64,000 bases of DNA from Cognataquiflexum aquatile (lineage in GTDB: Bacteria > Bacteroidota > Bacteroidia > Cytophagales > Cyclobacteriaceae), in assembly GCF_003316845.1 (NCBI RefSeq), contig NZ_QMIK01000009.1, positions 1-64,000 of the forward strand, written 5' to 3'. Position 1 is the stretch's first letter; every line of letters begins with the position of its first letter. A program made the position numbers and the translations under genes. Shown one piece after another: positions 43,047 to 51,567 of this stretch. Under the pieces are notes generated by a model. It made no database searches. It saw nothing but the letters and a program-made list of their open reading frames with translations, and had not been told where the DNA came from.

Positions 43047-43517
43047 TTGATGGTGATAAGGTTCATTCTTCAGGATCGTAAAAGCCCGATACAGTTGCTC
43101 CACAAAAAATACCCTGACCATTTGGTGGGAAAAGGTCATTTTGGAAAGTGAGATTTTGCCGTTTGCCCTTTGGTAGACTTCTTCTGAAAATCCATAAGGC
43201 CCGCCGATGACAAATATCAACTGCTTCAAACCTGCATTCATTTTCTTTTGGAGATAGTCCGAAAAATCCACGGATGAGTATTGCTTTCCCTGTTCATCGA
43301 GCAACACCAACTCATCTGAAGTCTGTACTTTTTTCAGGATCAGTTCTCCTTCTTTTTCCTTTTGGGAAGCTTCACTGAGGTTTTTGGAGTTTTTTAGATC
43401 GGGGATGATTTCCAACTCGAACTTGATATAAAACCCCAAGCGCTTGCTGTATTCCTCCAATAGCGTCTGAATGGCGGCATGGTCTGTTTTGCCGACGGCG
43501 ATAAGTCTGATCTGCAT
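43044..43517 (-). CDS. rlmH: 23S rRNA (pseudouridine-1915-N3) methyltransferase RlmH
   Basis: A 157-residue SPOUT-type methyltransferase that methylates pseudouridine 1915 of 23S rRNA using S-adenosylmethionine. The N-terminus MQIRLIAVGKTDH and C-terminal motifs FVIGGPYGFSEEV and KMTFSHQMVRVFFVEQLYRAF are diagnostic. Length fits the family. Its stop codon lies inside the first unit of a heptamer repeat array. Confidence 0.97.
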   Translation of the reverse strand: MQIRLIAVGKTDHAAIQTLLEEYSKRLGFYIKFELEIIPDLKNSKNLSEASQKEKEGELILKKVQTSDELVLLDEQGKQYSSVDFSDYLQKKMNAGLKQLIFVIGGPYGFSEEVYQRANGKISLSKMTFSHQMVRVFFVEQLYRAFTILKNEPYHHQ

Positions 43518-43737
43518 CCTGCAAAATAATTAAAGCTTAACCGAATAATCTGGATTTTGGAAATAATTGTGATTAAGGATTAGTAAAAAGTCCGAAGTGA
43601 AGGTTTGATATATTATAAACTAATGAGATATTTAGAGATAGAGATACCATTTCCTCTCAAAAAATAATTATAAATAGAGAAGTGATTTATAATTCAGGAT
43701 TAATCTTAAAAACCCACCACTAGATTAAATTGACTAA

Positions 43738-44163
43738 ATGAATTTATTTAAAGATTTCTACGATTTAGGGCTTTGGATTATCCATAAACTTCGTCCTCCA
43801 ATTCCAGTTTATATAATTGTTTCTCGAGACTATATTAAAGTTATAAATCTAGAAAATGGGCGGACTGCTTCAGAGTTCTCTGAAAGGAAATTTTCCACTT
43901 CGAGACTATTAATTGCAGATACGATCGTTGCAGAGAATTTTGCGGCAGAATTATTAAATCGAGTATGTTCTACAATACAATTGAGAACAAGATCATTAAA
44001 AGTGGTTTGTCATCCGTTGGACAATGAATTATCCAATCTTTCCCCAGTAGAGAAAATGATTTTTACCGACTTTGTATTTCAAATTGGAGGGAGACATATC
44101 AGAATAATTAGCAACGAAAAAGAATTAACAGTAAGCGAATTAAAATCAAAATATTATGCCTAG
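43738..44163 (+). CDS. Short MreB-like/rod-shape-related protein of unknown role
   Basis: A 141-residue protein. After an amphipathic N-terminal helix it reads VYIIVSRDYIKVINLENGRTASEFSE, resembling the first strands of MreB-type actin-like proteins, and ends with VVCHPLDNELSNLSPVEKMIFTDF..., resembling a family of short (about 145-residue) MreB-like proteins annotated in Gammaproteobacteria. It lacks the phosphate-binding and ATPase motifs of true MreB, so is probably not a filament former by itself. It is noticeably more AT-rich than its neighbours and flanked by AT-rich DNA and a repeat, so recent transfer is possible. Resemblance was judged by eye. Confidence 0.6.
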   Translation: MNLFKDFYDLGLWIIHKLRPPIPVYIIVSRDYIKVINLENGRTASEFSERKFSTSRLLIADTIVAENFAAELLNRVCSTIQLRTRSLKVVCHPLDNELSNLSPVEKMIFTDFVFQIGGRHIRIISNEKELTVSELKSKYYA

Positions 44164-44181
44164 CATTCTTTGAAACATTTT

Positions 44182-44211
44182 TCAGCGCCAGTCAGCGCAA
44201 TCTGCGGGAGC
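44182..44211. repeat. Decamer-period repeat
   Basis: TCAGCGCCAG, TCAGCGCAAT, CTGCGGGAGC: three units of ten bases, the last degenerate. It lies 18 bases past the MreB-like gene stop. Non-coding. Confidence 0.5.
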
Positions 44212-44377
44212 AACGATTTGATACCGTCCAAATAAATCATTTCTTTAAACAGCCATTTTTTGTAAACAAACGGTCGTATGCTGTACGTCAAAATCCCTTA
44301 ACAAAATTTCACAAGTATTTGAAAAACAATAGGATAGGCTTTGGACTTTATATTGCCTAACCAAAACTATTGTTACC

Positions 44378-44878
44378 ATGAAAAAATTATTTGCCATTGC
44401 GATGTTGTTCACATTCTTTTTGACATCATCCTTCACTTTGAACAAAAATGCCACTTTGAACCCGGAAGCAGATATCGTTGATCTTGCGGTTCAGACCGAA
44501 TTCCTTTCCACCTTGGTAGCCGCTGTCAAAGCCGGTGACTTGGTCGGTGTCCTGAAGGGTGATGGTCCTTTTACTGTTTTCGCGCCTACCAATGATGCTT
44601 TTGCCAAACTTCCTGCAGGAACGGTAGAGAATCTTTTGAAGCCTGAAAACAAAGCCCAATTGGTAGCGGTATTGACTTACCACGTAGTTCCGGGAAAAGT
44701 CTATTCCAAAGACCTGAAAAACGGAATGAAAGCCAAAACTGCCCAAGGTTCTGAAGTAACCATTACTTTAAAAGACGGAAAAGCCATGGTCAACAATGCT
44801 ACTGTTACCGTTGCTGACATCGAAGCTTCCAATGGTGTGGTTCACGTGATAGACACGGTGATTTTGCCGAAGATGTAA
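44378..44878 (+). CDS. Fasciclin (FAS1) domain protein
   Basis: A 166-residue secreted protein with a signal peptide (about residues 1-22) and one FAS1 domain. The family motifs [15 protein letters not shown] (H1 region) and [14 protein letters not shown] (H2 region) are clear. FAS1 domains mediate adhesion or protein-protein contacts at the cell surface; its partner is unknown. Monocistronic. Confidence 0.95.
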   Translation: MKKLFAIAMLFTFFLTSSFTLNKNATLNPEADIVDLAVQTEFLSTLVAAVKAGDLVGVLKGDGPFTVFAPTNDAFAKLPAGTVENLLKPENKAQLVAVLTYHVVPGKVYSKDLKNGMKAKTAQGSEVTITLKDGKAMVNNATVTVADIEASNGVVHVIDTVILPKM

Positions 44879-44929
44879 TAGTGTGATTGGACGTTTTGAT
44901 TTATTTAAATACCTTTGAAAAGGTTAATG

Positions 44930-44957
44930 GTCAATAGACCATAGACCATGGACGATC
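44930..44957. repeat. Short heptamer-period repeat
   Basis: GTCAATA, GACCATA, GACCATG, GACGATC: four consecutive seven-base units sharing GACCAT. It lies about 50 bases after the fasciclin gene and upstream of the terminator at 44973. Confidence 0.6.
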
Positions 44958-44972
44958 AATCGTTGACTTAAC

Positions 44973-45008
44973 AAAAAGGCCTGATTCAATTCGAATCAGG
45001 CCTTTTTT
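44973..45008. terminator. Bidirectional terminator after the fasciclin gene
   Basis: Fifteen-base stem AAAAAGGCCTGATTC/GAATCAGGCCTTTTT with a five-base loop and flanking A and T runs; it separates convergent genes. Confidence 0.92.
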
Positions 45009-45079
45009 GTTTTTTTATAAGTTCGCTTCCTAGAAAGTAACCAAATAGAATCTTGGATTGAAGTCCAATTGTAGCAGCT

Positions 45080-45107
45080 GTGGACTGTTGCCCATGGACT
45101 ATGGTCT
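45080..45107. repeat. Short heptamer-period repeat, inverted relative to 44930
   Basis: GTGGACT, GTTGCCC, ATGGACT, ATGGTCT. On the minus strand the first unit is AGACCAT, shared with the repeat at 44930-44957, so the two sets face each other around the terminator. It begins two bases past the stop of the YcxB-like gene. Confidence 0.55.
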
Positions 45108-45109
45108 TT

Positions 45110-45625
45110 TTACTTTTTCACTTCCGGCGTGGCTATTTTGCCCGCAGGCTGTTCAGGAAGAAATCCTTTTCTTCTGAGGATGGCTTCCAAAAATTTCCTT
45201 TCATTCTCCGTGTTGAAGATCTTGAAAGGAAGGTATATGAATTGGGCTTTGGACATGGTCAGGATATACGCATCTTTGGTCAGGTCCACCTTTTTGATCA
45301 GGTCCCATTTGATGGGCATCCCCTGTTGGACGTTGAGTTTCATCAATATCTGCCTGCTGTCAATCTCATAGGACATTTTTTCAAAGATGACCTTGTTCTG
45401 TTCCATTTGGGTGACACCTGCAAACTGGATTACCCAGAAAAGCCAATATAATACATAGGCAAGTATTGCCATGCTGATCCACCACCAAGATGCAATCCAA
45501 AAATAACCGCAACCTATGGCGATGGCGATCAATACCACCCACCATTGTTCCTTGAGGATATTGGTCAATCCCAACTTGATATAGGTTCCTGTTTCTAATT
45601 GATATTTTTTTGTTTTGACTATCAT
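45110..45625 (-). CDS. YcxB-like membrane protein
   Basis: A 171-residue protein with two close transmembrane segments (about residues 28-48 and 50-72) and a C-terminal soluble domain containing MPIKWDLIKKV, and LPFKIF with a following basic tail. This is the YcxB/PF14317-type arrangement, of unknown function. Single-gene unit; the stop codon is directly followed by a heptamer repeat. Confidence 0.75.
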   Translation of the reverse strand: MIVKTKKYQLETGTYIKLGLTNILKEQWWVVLIAIAIGCGYFWIASWWWISMAILAYVLYWLFWVIQFAGVTQMEQNKVIFEKMSYEIDSRQILMKLNVQQGMPIKWDLIKKVDLTKDAYILTMSKAQFIYLPFKIFNTENERKFLEAILRRKGFLPEQPAGKIATPEVKK

Positions 45626-45793
45626 TACTTCATTTTTTTCGTGCGCAAATATCTAATGATATCCCTTATTTCACAAGCTAAACAGGAAACCAATTGATTT
45701 TTTTAAAAATTCTTAAATCAATCTTGTCTTTGATTAGTTAATTGATTGATTTCTACAAGGTTTTGTAGTAAATTGATTGAAATTTCTCTGAAT

Positions 45794-46024
45794 ATGAGTA
45801 GCTTGATAGTTGATTTGGTTCTTTGCGGAGTCGCCTATGTGGTGCTGATTTATTTTGTGGCTACCATGACCAAATCCAACATTGGGCGAAATTCAGACAG
45901 CAGCGACGATGGTGATGGGGGTGTGGAGGATTTTACCCCGCCAAAAATCGATTTGCCTCCAGGGGTGATTTGGCCTACAGATTCTCCTACAAAGAAAGCG
46001 CCGAGAGAACCCATGGAGGTTTGA
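45794..46024 (+). CDS. Small single-pass membrane protein
   Basis: A 76-residue protein with a hydrophobic segment (about residues 3-24) then an Asp/Gly-rich acidic stretch and a Pro-rich end. No family recognised. I use the ATG at 45794 because the longer frame from 45746 puts a polar, non-membrane segment before the transmembrane segment. It is convergent with the Fur-like gene, whose stop follows two bases later. Confidence 0.6.
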   Translation: MSSLIVDLVLCGVAYVVLIYFVATMTKSNIGRNSDSSDDGDGGVEDFTPPKIDLPPGVIWPTDSPTKKAPREPMEV

Positions 46025-46025
46025 C

Positions 46026-46445
46026 TCAGTTGCACTTATCGCAAACTCCTTGAACCAATAAGCTTACTTCTTTTTTGATATATCCTTCGGGCAGGCTGAT
46101 TTTTGGCAAGCTCACTTCTTCGATACAAATTGTCCTTCCACACTTTTCGCATTTGAAATGAACATGCTCGTGGTCGTGACGGTGCTCTCCGGCGTGGGAA
46201 TGTGAACACAAAGCATACTTGGTAGCCCCGCTGTCATCAAGGACTTTATGGACGAGGTCATTGTCCAAAAAAGTCTTCAAAGTCCTATAAATCGTCACCC
46301 TGTCAAAGTCTTTTTTCAAAACCTCCTCGAGATCGGAATGGGAAAGCGCTACCTGCCTCTCCAAAAAAGTCTTTAAAACTTCCTGTCTACAATTGGTAAT
46401 CCGCAAACTGTGTTCCTGAAGGAGTTGAAGAGGGCTGTTGGACAT
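46026..46445 (-). CDS. Fur-family metal-dependent repressor
   Basis: A 139-residue regulator with an N-terminal winged helix (SHSDLEEVLKKDFDRVTIYRTL) and a metal-binding C-terminal domain: a His-rich sequence HAGEHRHDHEHVHF, then CEKC and a final CDKC pair, giving the structural zinc site and several sensor-site histidines. It could be Fur, Zur or PerR; the His-rich run and the Zur-like operator at 57169 make Zur a reasonable guess, which is inference. No other metal gene is adjacent. Confidence 0.88.
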   Translation of the reverse strand: MSNSPLQLLQEHSLRITNCRQEVLKTFLERQVALSHSDLEEVLKKDFDRVTIYRTLKTFLDNDLVHKVLDDSGATKYALCSHSHAGEHRHDHEHVHFKCEKCGRTICIEEVSLPKISLPEGYIKKEVSLLVQGVCDKCN

Positions 46446-46492
46446 CGTTTTAAAATATGTTTGGGTAAAAATAGGGACTTAGGACCATAACA

Positions 46493-46530
46493 CAAAAAAA
46501 GGCCAAACTTGTTCAGCTTGGCCTTTTTGG
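46493..46530 (-). terminator. Terminator of the metalloprotease gene
   Basis: AAAAAGGCCAA pairs with TTGGCCTTTTT around an eleven-base loop, with T residues on the minus strand. It is about 155 bases past the metalloprotease stop, with the repeat at 46585-46661 in between. Confidence 0.82.
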
Positions 46531-46584
46531 TTTTACATTTCAAAATATTACCCGACTTTAGAACGAGTGATGAATTTACGAATC

Positions 46585-46661
46585 CGTCATGCTGAACGTA
46601 GTGAAGCATCTCACAAAAGAATGGAGATCCTTCATCTTCGTTCCTCAGATTCAGGATGACG
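46585..46661. repeat. Dispersed palindromic repeat with inverted ends
   Basis: A 77-base element with near-identical inverted ends: CGTCATGCTGAA at 46585-46596 and TTCAGGATGACG at 46650-46661 (eleven of twelve bases pair). A degraded relative is at 42835-42927. It lies between the metalloprotease stop and its terminator. Confidence 0.68.
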
Positions 46662-46683
46662 CCATTCCAATCCAGATTGCCTA

Positions 46684-49212
46684 TTATTTTGGATCCAGGA
46701 TTTTATTGATTCGTTCCAAAGCATCCTCCAAATGGAGTTTGGATACTTTGTCGGAAGTTCTTGGAATGGCTGCAGTGATCTGTCTTTGCAAGGTTTTCAG
46801 TTCACCCCTTGCCATCGGTCTGATGTCAGATTGGGAAGCGTTGATCTGCGGCCCGACAAAAGCCCTGAACTGTGCAGGAAGATTTGGTTCGTTTCCTGTA
46901 AGCAACAATTCCAAGCGCTCAATATGCGCTCTCTGAAGACTCCTTCTGTGGACATCGATTGTTTTTCCGGAAGGCAACTCGCTCCAAATTCCTCCACGCA
47001 GGTCATCAAACAGCTCCACCATGGTATAGGCATTTTTACCGTTTAGGGCTTCGTTTTCGATCATTCTTCCAAGTCGACCCCATTCCAGGATTCCGTTCAA
47101 AGTGGTGACTTGCACTCCGCGGATTCTTTCCAATGCTCCGAAATCACCTGTTCTTTCGATGATTTTTTCATCCATCAGCCATGTAGGCGTGGCAAACAAT
47201 TCTTTGTTGATAAACTGAACGGCACGTTTCTGCTTTGTCTTGTCGGTATGGACATAGACGGCATCACCTTGACCTGATGATTTGTAGAATTCATATACCC
47301 CGCCGACATTGGTTCGGATGTGGCCCATGTACCTGTTGTACTGACCGATCACCTGACCATACATTTCGTTGAGGTCGCTGTAATCTTTGAATGGTTTGTC
47401 TGCTTCAGCAGTCCATTTCATCAGGTTTGGAAGTATGATTTTAAGGTTCTTGATTCCGTAATCGGAAGCTTTCATGGCGTCATCACCCAAGTCTTCACTT
47501 TGGCTGCTTGGATCATAGTTGTTGCCCTGACGGCCAAATCTGTAAACAGGATCTCCCTGCTTGGCCAAAATCCATTTGTCCAGAGTCGGTTGCTCTTCTT
47601 CAGGAGTTTTGGCTTCCAAGATCGGTCTGTATCCCCAAGCAATGGAGTACTTGTCATAAGGACCTACGTCCGGCATCAGGCTGACGTTGGCATCTCCGGG
47701 CTGCGCTATATAGTTGAATCTCGCATAATCCATGATGGAGGGTGCCGTTCCAAATTCTTTGGTGAAAGTAGCTGACCGCAAAGAATCCACCGGATAAGCA
47801 TGTGATGAAGCAAAATTATGTGGAAGACCCAAAGTATGTCCCACCTCGTGGGAGGACACAAATCGGATCAACCTGCCCATAACTTCTTCCCTGAAGTTGA
47901 CACCTCGGGCTTCAGGATTGACTGCGGCGGTTTGGATAAAGAACCAGTTTCTAAGCAGGTTCATCACATTGTGGTACCAACCGATATCTGATTCAATGAT
48001 CTCTCCCGAGCGTGGATCTGACACATGGGGACCGTATGCATTTTGGATATCTGAAGCAAAATATCTGATGACAGAATACCTCGCGTCCTCAGGACTCCAA
48101 TCAGGATCTTCTTCTTTGGTAGGCGCGTCTTTGGCAAGAATGGCGTTTTTGAATCCTGCTTCTTCAAAAGCCTTCTTCCAATCTTCGATTCCCTGCTTCA
48201 GGTATGGTCTCCATCTTTCAGGCGTGGCAGGATCGATATAAAACACAATCGGTTTCTTTGGCTCGACCAATTCACCTCGCTTGAATTTCTCATAATCTTC
48301 TTCCTTCACTTCCAATCTCCAACGGTCAAGGAAAGTCCTTCTGGCAGCCTTTTGCTGATCGAGGCCGTAGTCCACCACCGAGCGGCTAAACCACCCCACA
48401 CGTCTGTCCGAAAGACGTTGCATCATGGGGTCTTTTGGTAACAGTACCATGGAAGAGTTCATCTCCACGGTAATCAATCCAGTGCTTGCATTAGAAGGAG
48501 GTTCGGTTGCCACATAAGTCATCACATACCGCGCTTCGATATTGATCGGATATGGTGTGATGCGCTCGATGTAGGAGCGTTCATTATCCAATCGGGTGAC
48601 TTTGTATTCTGTCCTGTTGCTTTTCGGTAAACCTATAGCTTGCACGTCTTTTGAAAACAGGTCTGTCACCTCGATGACCACACCATTTTTGTCGGTTGCT
48701 TTTGACTTGATATCAAATTTTTGGAGGATAGGTTCCAGGTTGGAGCTTTTTACTGCAGTAAAAATCGGCAAAGAATCAGCAGCAATGTTGCTGTAAGAAA
48801 CCACTTTCAGGAGTACGTTGTCTCCGTTTTGGTCCCATCTGACGAGCAAAGTATTTGTCCTTTCGCCTCCATAGCCGATCCCGTCTGCGGTCTTGGCAAT
48901 GGTCGTTACGATGAGCATTTCTCTTCCGAGAAGGGTATCGGGGATTTCATAAAAATACTTACCGTCCAATTCGTGGACTTTAAACAATCCGTCTTTTGAC
49001 TTTGCTTTGTCGGTAATGACTTCGGCGTAAGGTTTTGGTCCTGCCTTCGGTGGTGCCGGTCTTGCCGGAGCAGGAGCAGCCGCCGCAGGGGCGTTTTTGG
49101 AATCTTTTTTCTTTTTCTTTTGGGCAAATGCCTCGTCACCGACGAAGACCATTCCCATCAAAAGAAAAAAAGTCAATCCCTTTCGTAAATACATTTGGGT
49201 AAACTTCTTCAT
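46684..49212 (-). CDS. Zinc-dependent metalloprotease (DUF5117/DUF4953 type)
   Basis: An 842-residue secreted metalloprotease. A signal peptide ends near residue 31 (AFAQ), followed by a Lys- then Ala/Pro-rich low-complexity linker (about 32-60). The body matches the DUF5117 and DUF4953 domains of Bacteroidota zinc proteases. The zincin site HEVGHTLGLPHN begins at residue 455. Probably periplasmic or outer-membrane associated; substrate unknown. Monocistronic. Confidence 0.92.
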   Translation of the reverse strand: MKKFTQMYLRKGLTFFLLMGMVFVGDEAFAQKKKKKDSKNAPAAAAPAPARPAPPKAGPKPYAEVITDKAKSKDGLFKVHELDGKYFYEIPDTLLGREMLIVTTIAKTADGIGYGGERTNTLLVRWDQNGDNVLLKVVSYSNIAADSLPIFTAVKSSNLEPILQKFDIKSKATDKNGVVIEVTDLFSKDVQAIGLPKSNRTEYKVTRLDNERSYIERITPYPINIEARYVMTYVATEPPSNASTGLITVEMNSSMVLLPKDPMMQRLSDRRVGWFSRSVVDYGLDQQKAARRTFLDRWRLEVKEEDYEKFKRGELVEPKKPIVFYIDPATPERWRPYLKQGIEDWKKAFEEAGFKNAILAKDAPTKEEDPDWSPEDARYSVIRYFASDIQNAYGPHVSDPRSGEIIESDIGWYHNVMNLLRNWFFIQTAAVNPEARGVNFREEVMGRLIRFVSSHEVGHTLGLPHNFASSHAYPVDSLRSATFTKEFGTAPSIMDYARFNYIAQPGDANVSLMPDVGPYDKYSIAWGYRPILEAKTPEEEQPTLDKWILAKQGDPVYRFGRQGNNYDPSSQSEDLGDDAMKASDYGIKNLKIILPNLMKWTAEADKPFKDYSDLNEMYGQVIGQYNRYMGHIRTNVGGVYEFYKSSGQGDAVYVHTDKTKQKRAVQFINKELFATPTWLMDEKIIERTGDFGALERIRGVQVTTLNGILEWGRLGRMIENEALNGKNAYTMVELFDDLRGGIWSELPSGKTIDVHRRSLQRAHIERLELLLTGNEPNLPAQFRAFVGPQINASQSDIRPMARGELKTLQRQITAAIPRTSDKVSKLHLEDALERINKILDPK

Positions 49213-49336
49213 GTGTTATGTAGTTGACTTGATAATTAACTTTTGAAATTAACCCGTAATTCAGGGCTTTTCTTAAATTCAAAGGCCGAAATTTGATAAA
49301 CGGCAGTTCATTCCATTTAAAAGGCGCGACGGTTTT

Positions 49337-50449
49337 ATGCAGCATTCAGACATTATCATCATTGGTGGAGGCTTGGGGGGATTGATTGCTGCACACCAAT
49401 TGGCGAAAAACGGAAGGGAGATTTTGCTCATAGAAAAAAAGTCTTACCCCTTTCACCGTGTCTGCGGAGAATATATCTCCAATGAGGTCAAAGATTTTTT
49501 GCTTATGGAAGATCTTTTTCCAAAGGAAATAGGTCCTTCTGATATCAGTAAGTTTCAATTGAGTTCCATCAAGGGAAACGTGGCCAATATGCCCTTGGAC
49601 CTTGGAGGATTTGGTATCAGCAGGTATGCGTTTGATTTGTTTTTGTACCAAAAAGCATCAGCTGCAGGGGTAAAATTCATGCTCCAGACGCAGGTGGAGG
49701 AGGTTGGATTTAAGCCAAAAGAAAACAGGTTTTTTCTCAAACTCAATAAAGGCAATTCCCTGTCAGCCAACCATGTCATTGGCGCTTTTGGCAAAAGGTC
49801 CAAAGTGGACAAAGCCATGGACAGGCCTTTTATGCATCAGCGGAGTCCGTTTATCGGAGTCAAATACCACGTCAAAACGGACTTTGACCCGAATACTGTC
49901 GCCCTGCATAATTTTGAGGGGGGATATTGTGGCCTCAACCAAGTGGAAAAAGGGATTTTTAATCTTTGTTATTTGGGTTCCAAAGAGCAGCTCCGACATT
50001 ATGGAAGCATTCCTGAAATGGAAAAAGAGGTACTCCACAAAAATCCCCATCTCAGGCAAATCTTTCAAAACAGTGAGTTCCTTTTTGACAAACCGGAAGT
50101 CATCAACGAGATCAATTTTTCACCCAAGCAGCCGGTAGAAGAACATATCCTGATGGTCGGAGATGCAGCAGGATTGATTACTCCGCTCTGCGGCAATGGA
50201 ATGGCGATCGCGATCCATACAGGCAAATTGGCTGCTGAAGCCATTCTTCTTAACAAGGAAAGAATTCAGATTGAAAGCCAATACCGCAGCCAATGGGACC
50301 GTATTTTTAAAACCAGATTGTGGATCGGCAGAAAAGTGCAGTGGCTTTTTGGGTCAAAAGCAGTTTCAGAATTTTCAGTAGGACTGATCAAAAACTCCAC
50401 TTTTTTGGCAAAGGAGATTATGAAAAGGACACATGGGGAAAGATTTTAA
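49337..50449 (+). CDS. FAD-dependent oxidoreductase (geranylgeranyl-reductase-like)
   Basis: A 370-residue flavoprotein with a Rossmann FAD-binding site IIIGGGLGGLIAA at the N-terminus, E at the end of strand 2 (LLIEKK), and the second FAD motif MVGDAAGLITPLCGNGMAIAI. It is of the halogenase/geranylgeranyl-reductase group that hydroxylates, halogenates or reduces lipids and quinone-type products. No Trp-halogenase motif is seen. It is convergent with the UbiA gene, 135 bases away; the gene neighbourhood suggests it tailors a polyketide or prenylated product (inference). Confidence 0.87.
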   Translation: MQHSDIIIIGGGLGGLIAAHQLAKNGREILLIEKKSYPFHRVCGEYISNEVKDFLLMEDLFPKEIGPSDISKFQLSSIKGNVANMPLDLGGFGISRYAFDLFLYQKASAAGVKFMLQTQVEEVGFKPKENRFFLKLNKGNSLSANHVIGAFGKRSKVDKAMDRPFMHQRSPFIGVKYHVKTDFDPNTVALHNFEGGYCGLNQVEKGIFNLCYLGSKEQLRHYGSIPEMEKEVLHKNPHLRQIFQNSEFLFDKPEVINEINFSPKQPVEEHILMVGDAAGLITPLCGNGMAIAIHTGKLAAEAILLNKERIQIESQYRSQWDRIFKTRLWIGRKVQWLFGSKAVSEFSVGLIKNSTFLAKEIMKRTHGERF

Positions 50450-50584
50450 ATCAAAGCTTTGGATGTTTGGAATGACACTAGTTAACCAACTGTCTTTCTT
50501 TATTCAAATCGATATTGTTTGATATTAGGATATTGAAGATATTGATCTTAAAACCAATGTACCTTTTTGATTTTAAACTTGAAA

Positions 50585-51478
50585 TTAACTTATAGCCTGC
50601 AAAATCTGGGTATTCTCTAAGAAATACCAGGCAAAAAAGATATTCAGGGCGATGGCAGATATCCTGTTCATCCACATGGTCCAGGTATAATTGGTGTATT
50701 TTTGTTCATCCTTCTGCACAAAAGAAAACCAGACCAGAAAAAACAAAATCACCGGAAGCATGGCGCCCAGGAATCCATAAAAGGCGCTTTCCTGATTCCT
50801 GCTTAGGAAAAACCAGCTGAAGCAGATACCCGTCACCAAAAACCAGACGCTTGAAAAAACAAACGTTCCTTTTTTGCCCAGTTTCAGACTCAGCGTGATA
50901 TCCCCTCTTTTGAAATCTTCTTCGTGTTGATAGACTTGGGTCAGGGGATAAGAACCCCACAGCATCAGACTGGACAGCAAGCCCGGAATCAAGACGTGGC
51001 TTTTGGTAAATACCTCCCAGCCAAAATCACTCAATCCCGCATAAGCCATGCAGAAAGTGAAGCATCCCTGAAAGAACCCTGCTACCACCCAACTTACATA
51101 GGCATACTTTTTGAGTCTGATGGAGGGATGGCTGTAAGCCATGGACACAAGGCTATACACGAGCATTATGCTGCTGAATTGCCAATTGATCATCAAACCA
51201 AGCGCCAGGGAAACCAAAAAAAACGCCAAAGAAAGAAAATAAAGCCCTTTGGTGACTTTGGGCGGGTTGCGCAGACCGCCGATGCTTTTTTCGTCCTTGT
51301 CAAAATAAGAATTGTAACCATTGCTCGAAGGGTAAAGAAACAAGTGCAAAGCTACCAGTACAATCAGCATCCTTTCGGGATTGTGGTTGGGGGTAAAAGC
51401 CAGAGCAAAAATGAATATCGGAAGGAGATAGAAGGAAAATGGAATTCTGAGGTGTTTCCAACTTGATAGTTTAAACAT
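50585..51478 (-). CDS. UbiA-family prenyltransferase
   Basis: A 297-residue integral membrane protein with eight or nine hydrophobic segments. The first Asp-rich motif is NGYNSYFDKDEKS (with NxxxD and D at the +2 position) near residue 52 and the second is QHEEDFKRGD near residue 205. These bind the diphosphate of a prenyl donor through magnesium; the acceptor is usually an aromatic compound. It could be a MenA/UbiA-type enzyme for quinone biosynthesis or a dedicated enzyme for the neighbouring type III polyketide; the location favours the latter (inference). It is divergent from the polyketide synthase, sharing an 89-base promoter region. Confidence 0.88.
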   Translation of the reverse strand: MFKLSSWKHLRIPFSFYLLPIFIFALAFTPNHNPERMLIVLVALHLFLYPSSNGYNSYFDKDEKSIGGLRNPPKVTKGLYFLSLAFFLVSLALGLMINWQFSSIMLVYSLVSMAYSHPSIRLKKYAYVSWVVAGFFQGCFTFCMAYAGLSDFGWEVFTKSHVLIPGLLSSLMLWGSYPLTQVYQHEEDFKRGDITLSLKLGKKGTFVFSSVWFLVTGICFSWFFLSRNQESAFYGFLGAMLPVILFFLVWFSFVQKDEQKYTNYTWTMWMNRISAIALNIFFAWYFLENTQILQAIS

Positions 51479-51567
51479 AAATAAATTTAGATTTTTAACT
51501 TTTAGGGTAAGGGATGGTTATCTTTCAGGTATCCCAAGTTAGAAAAAATAAGTGTAACTTAAATTTA

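Noticed and set aside
46589-46936. Forward open frame starting in the palindromic repeat
   Set aside because: Its beginning is translated repeat DNA and the rest lies antisense to the metalloprotease gene.
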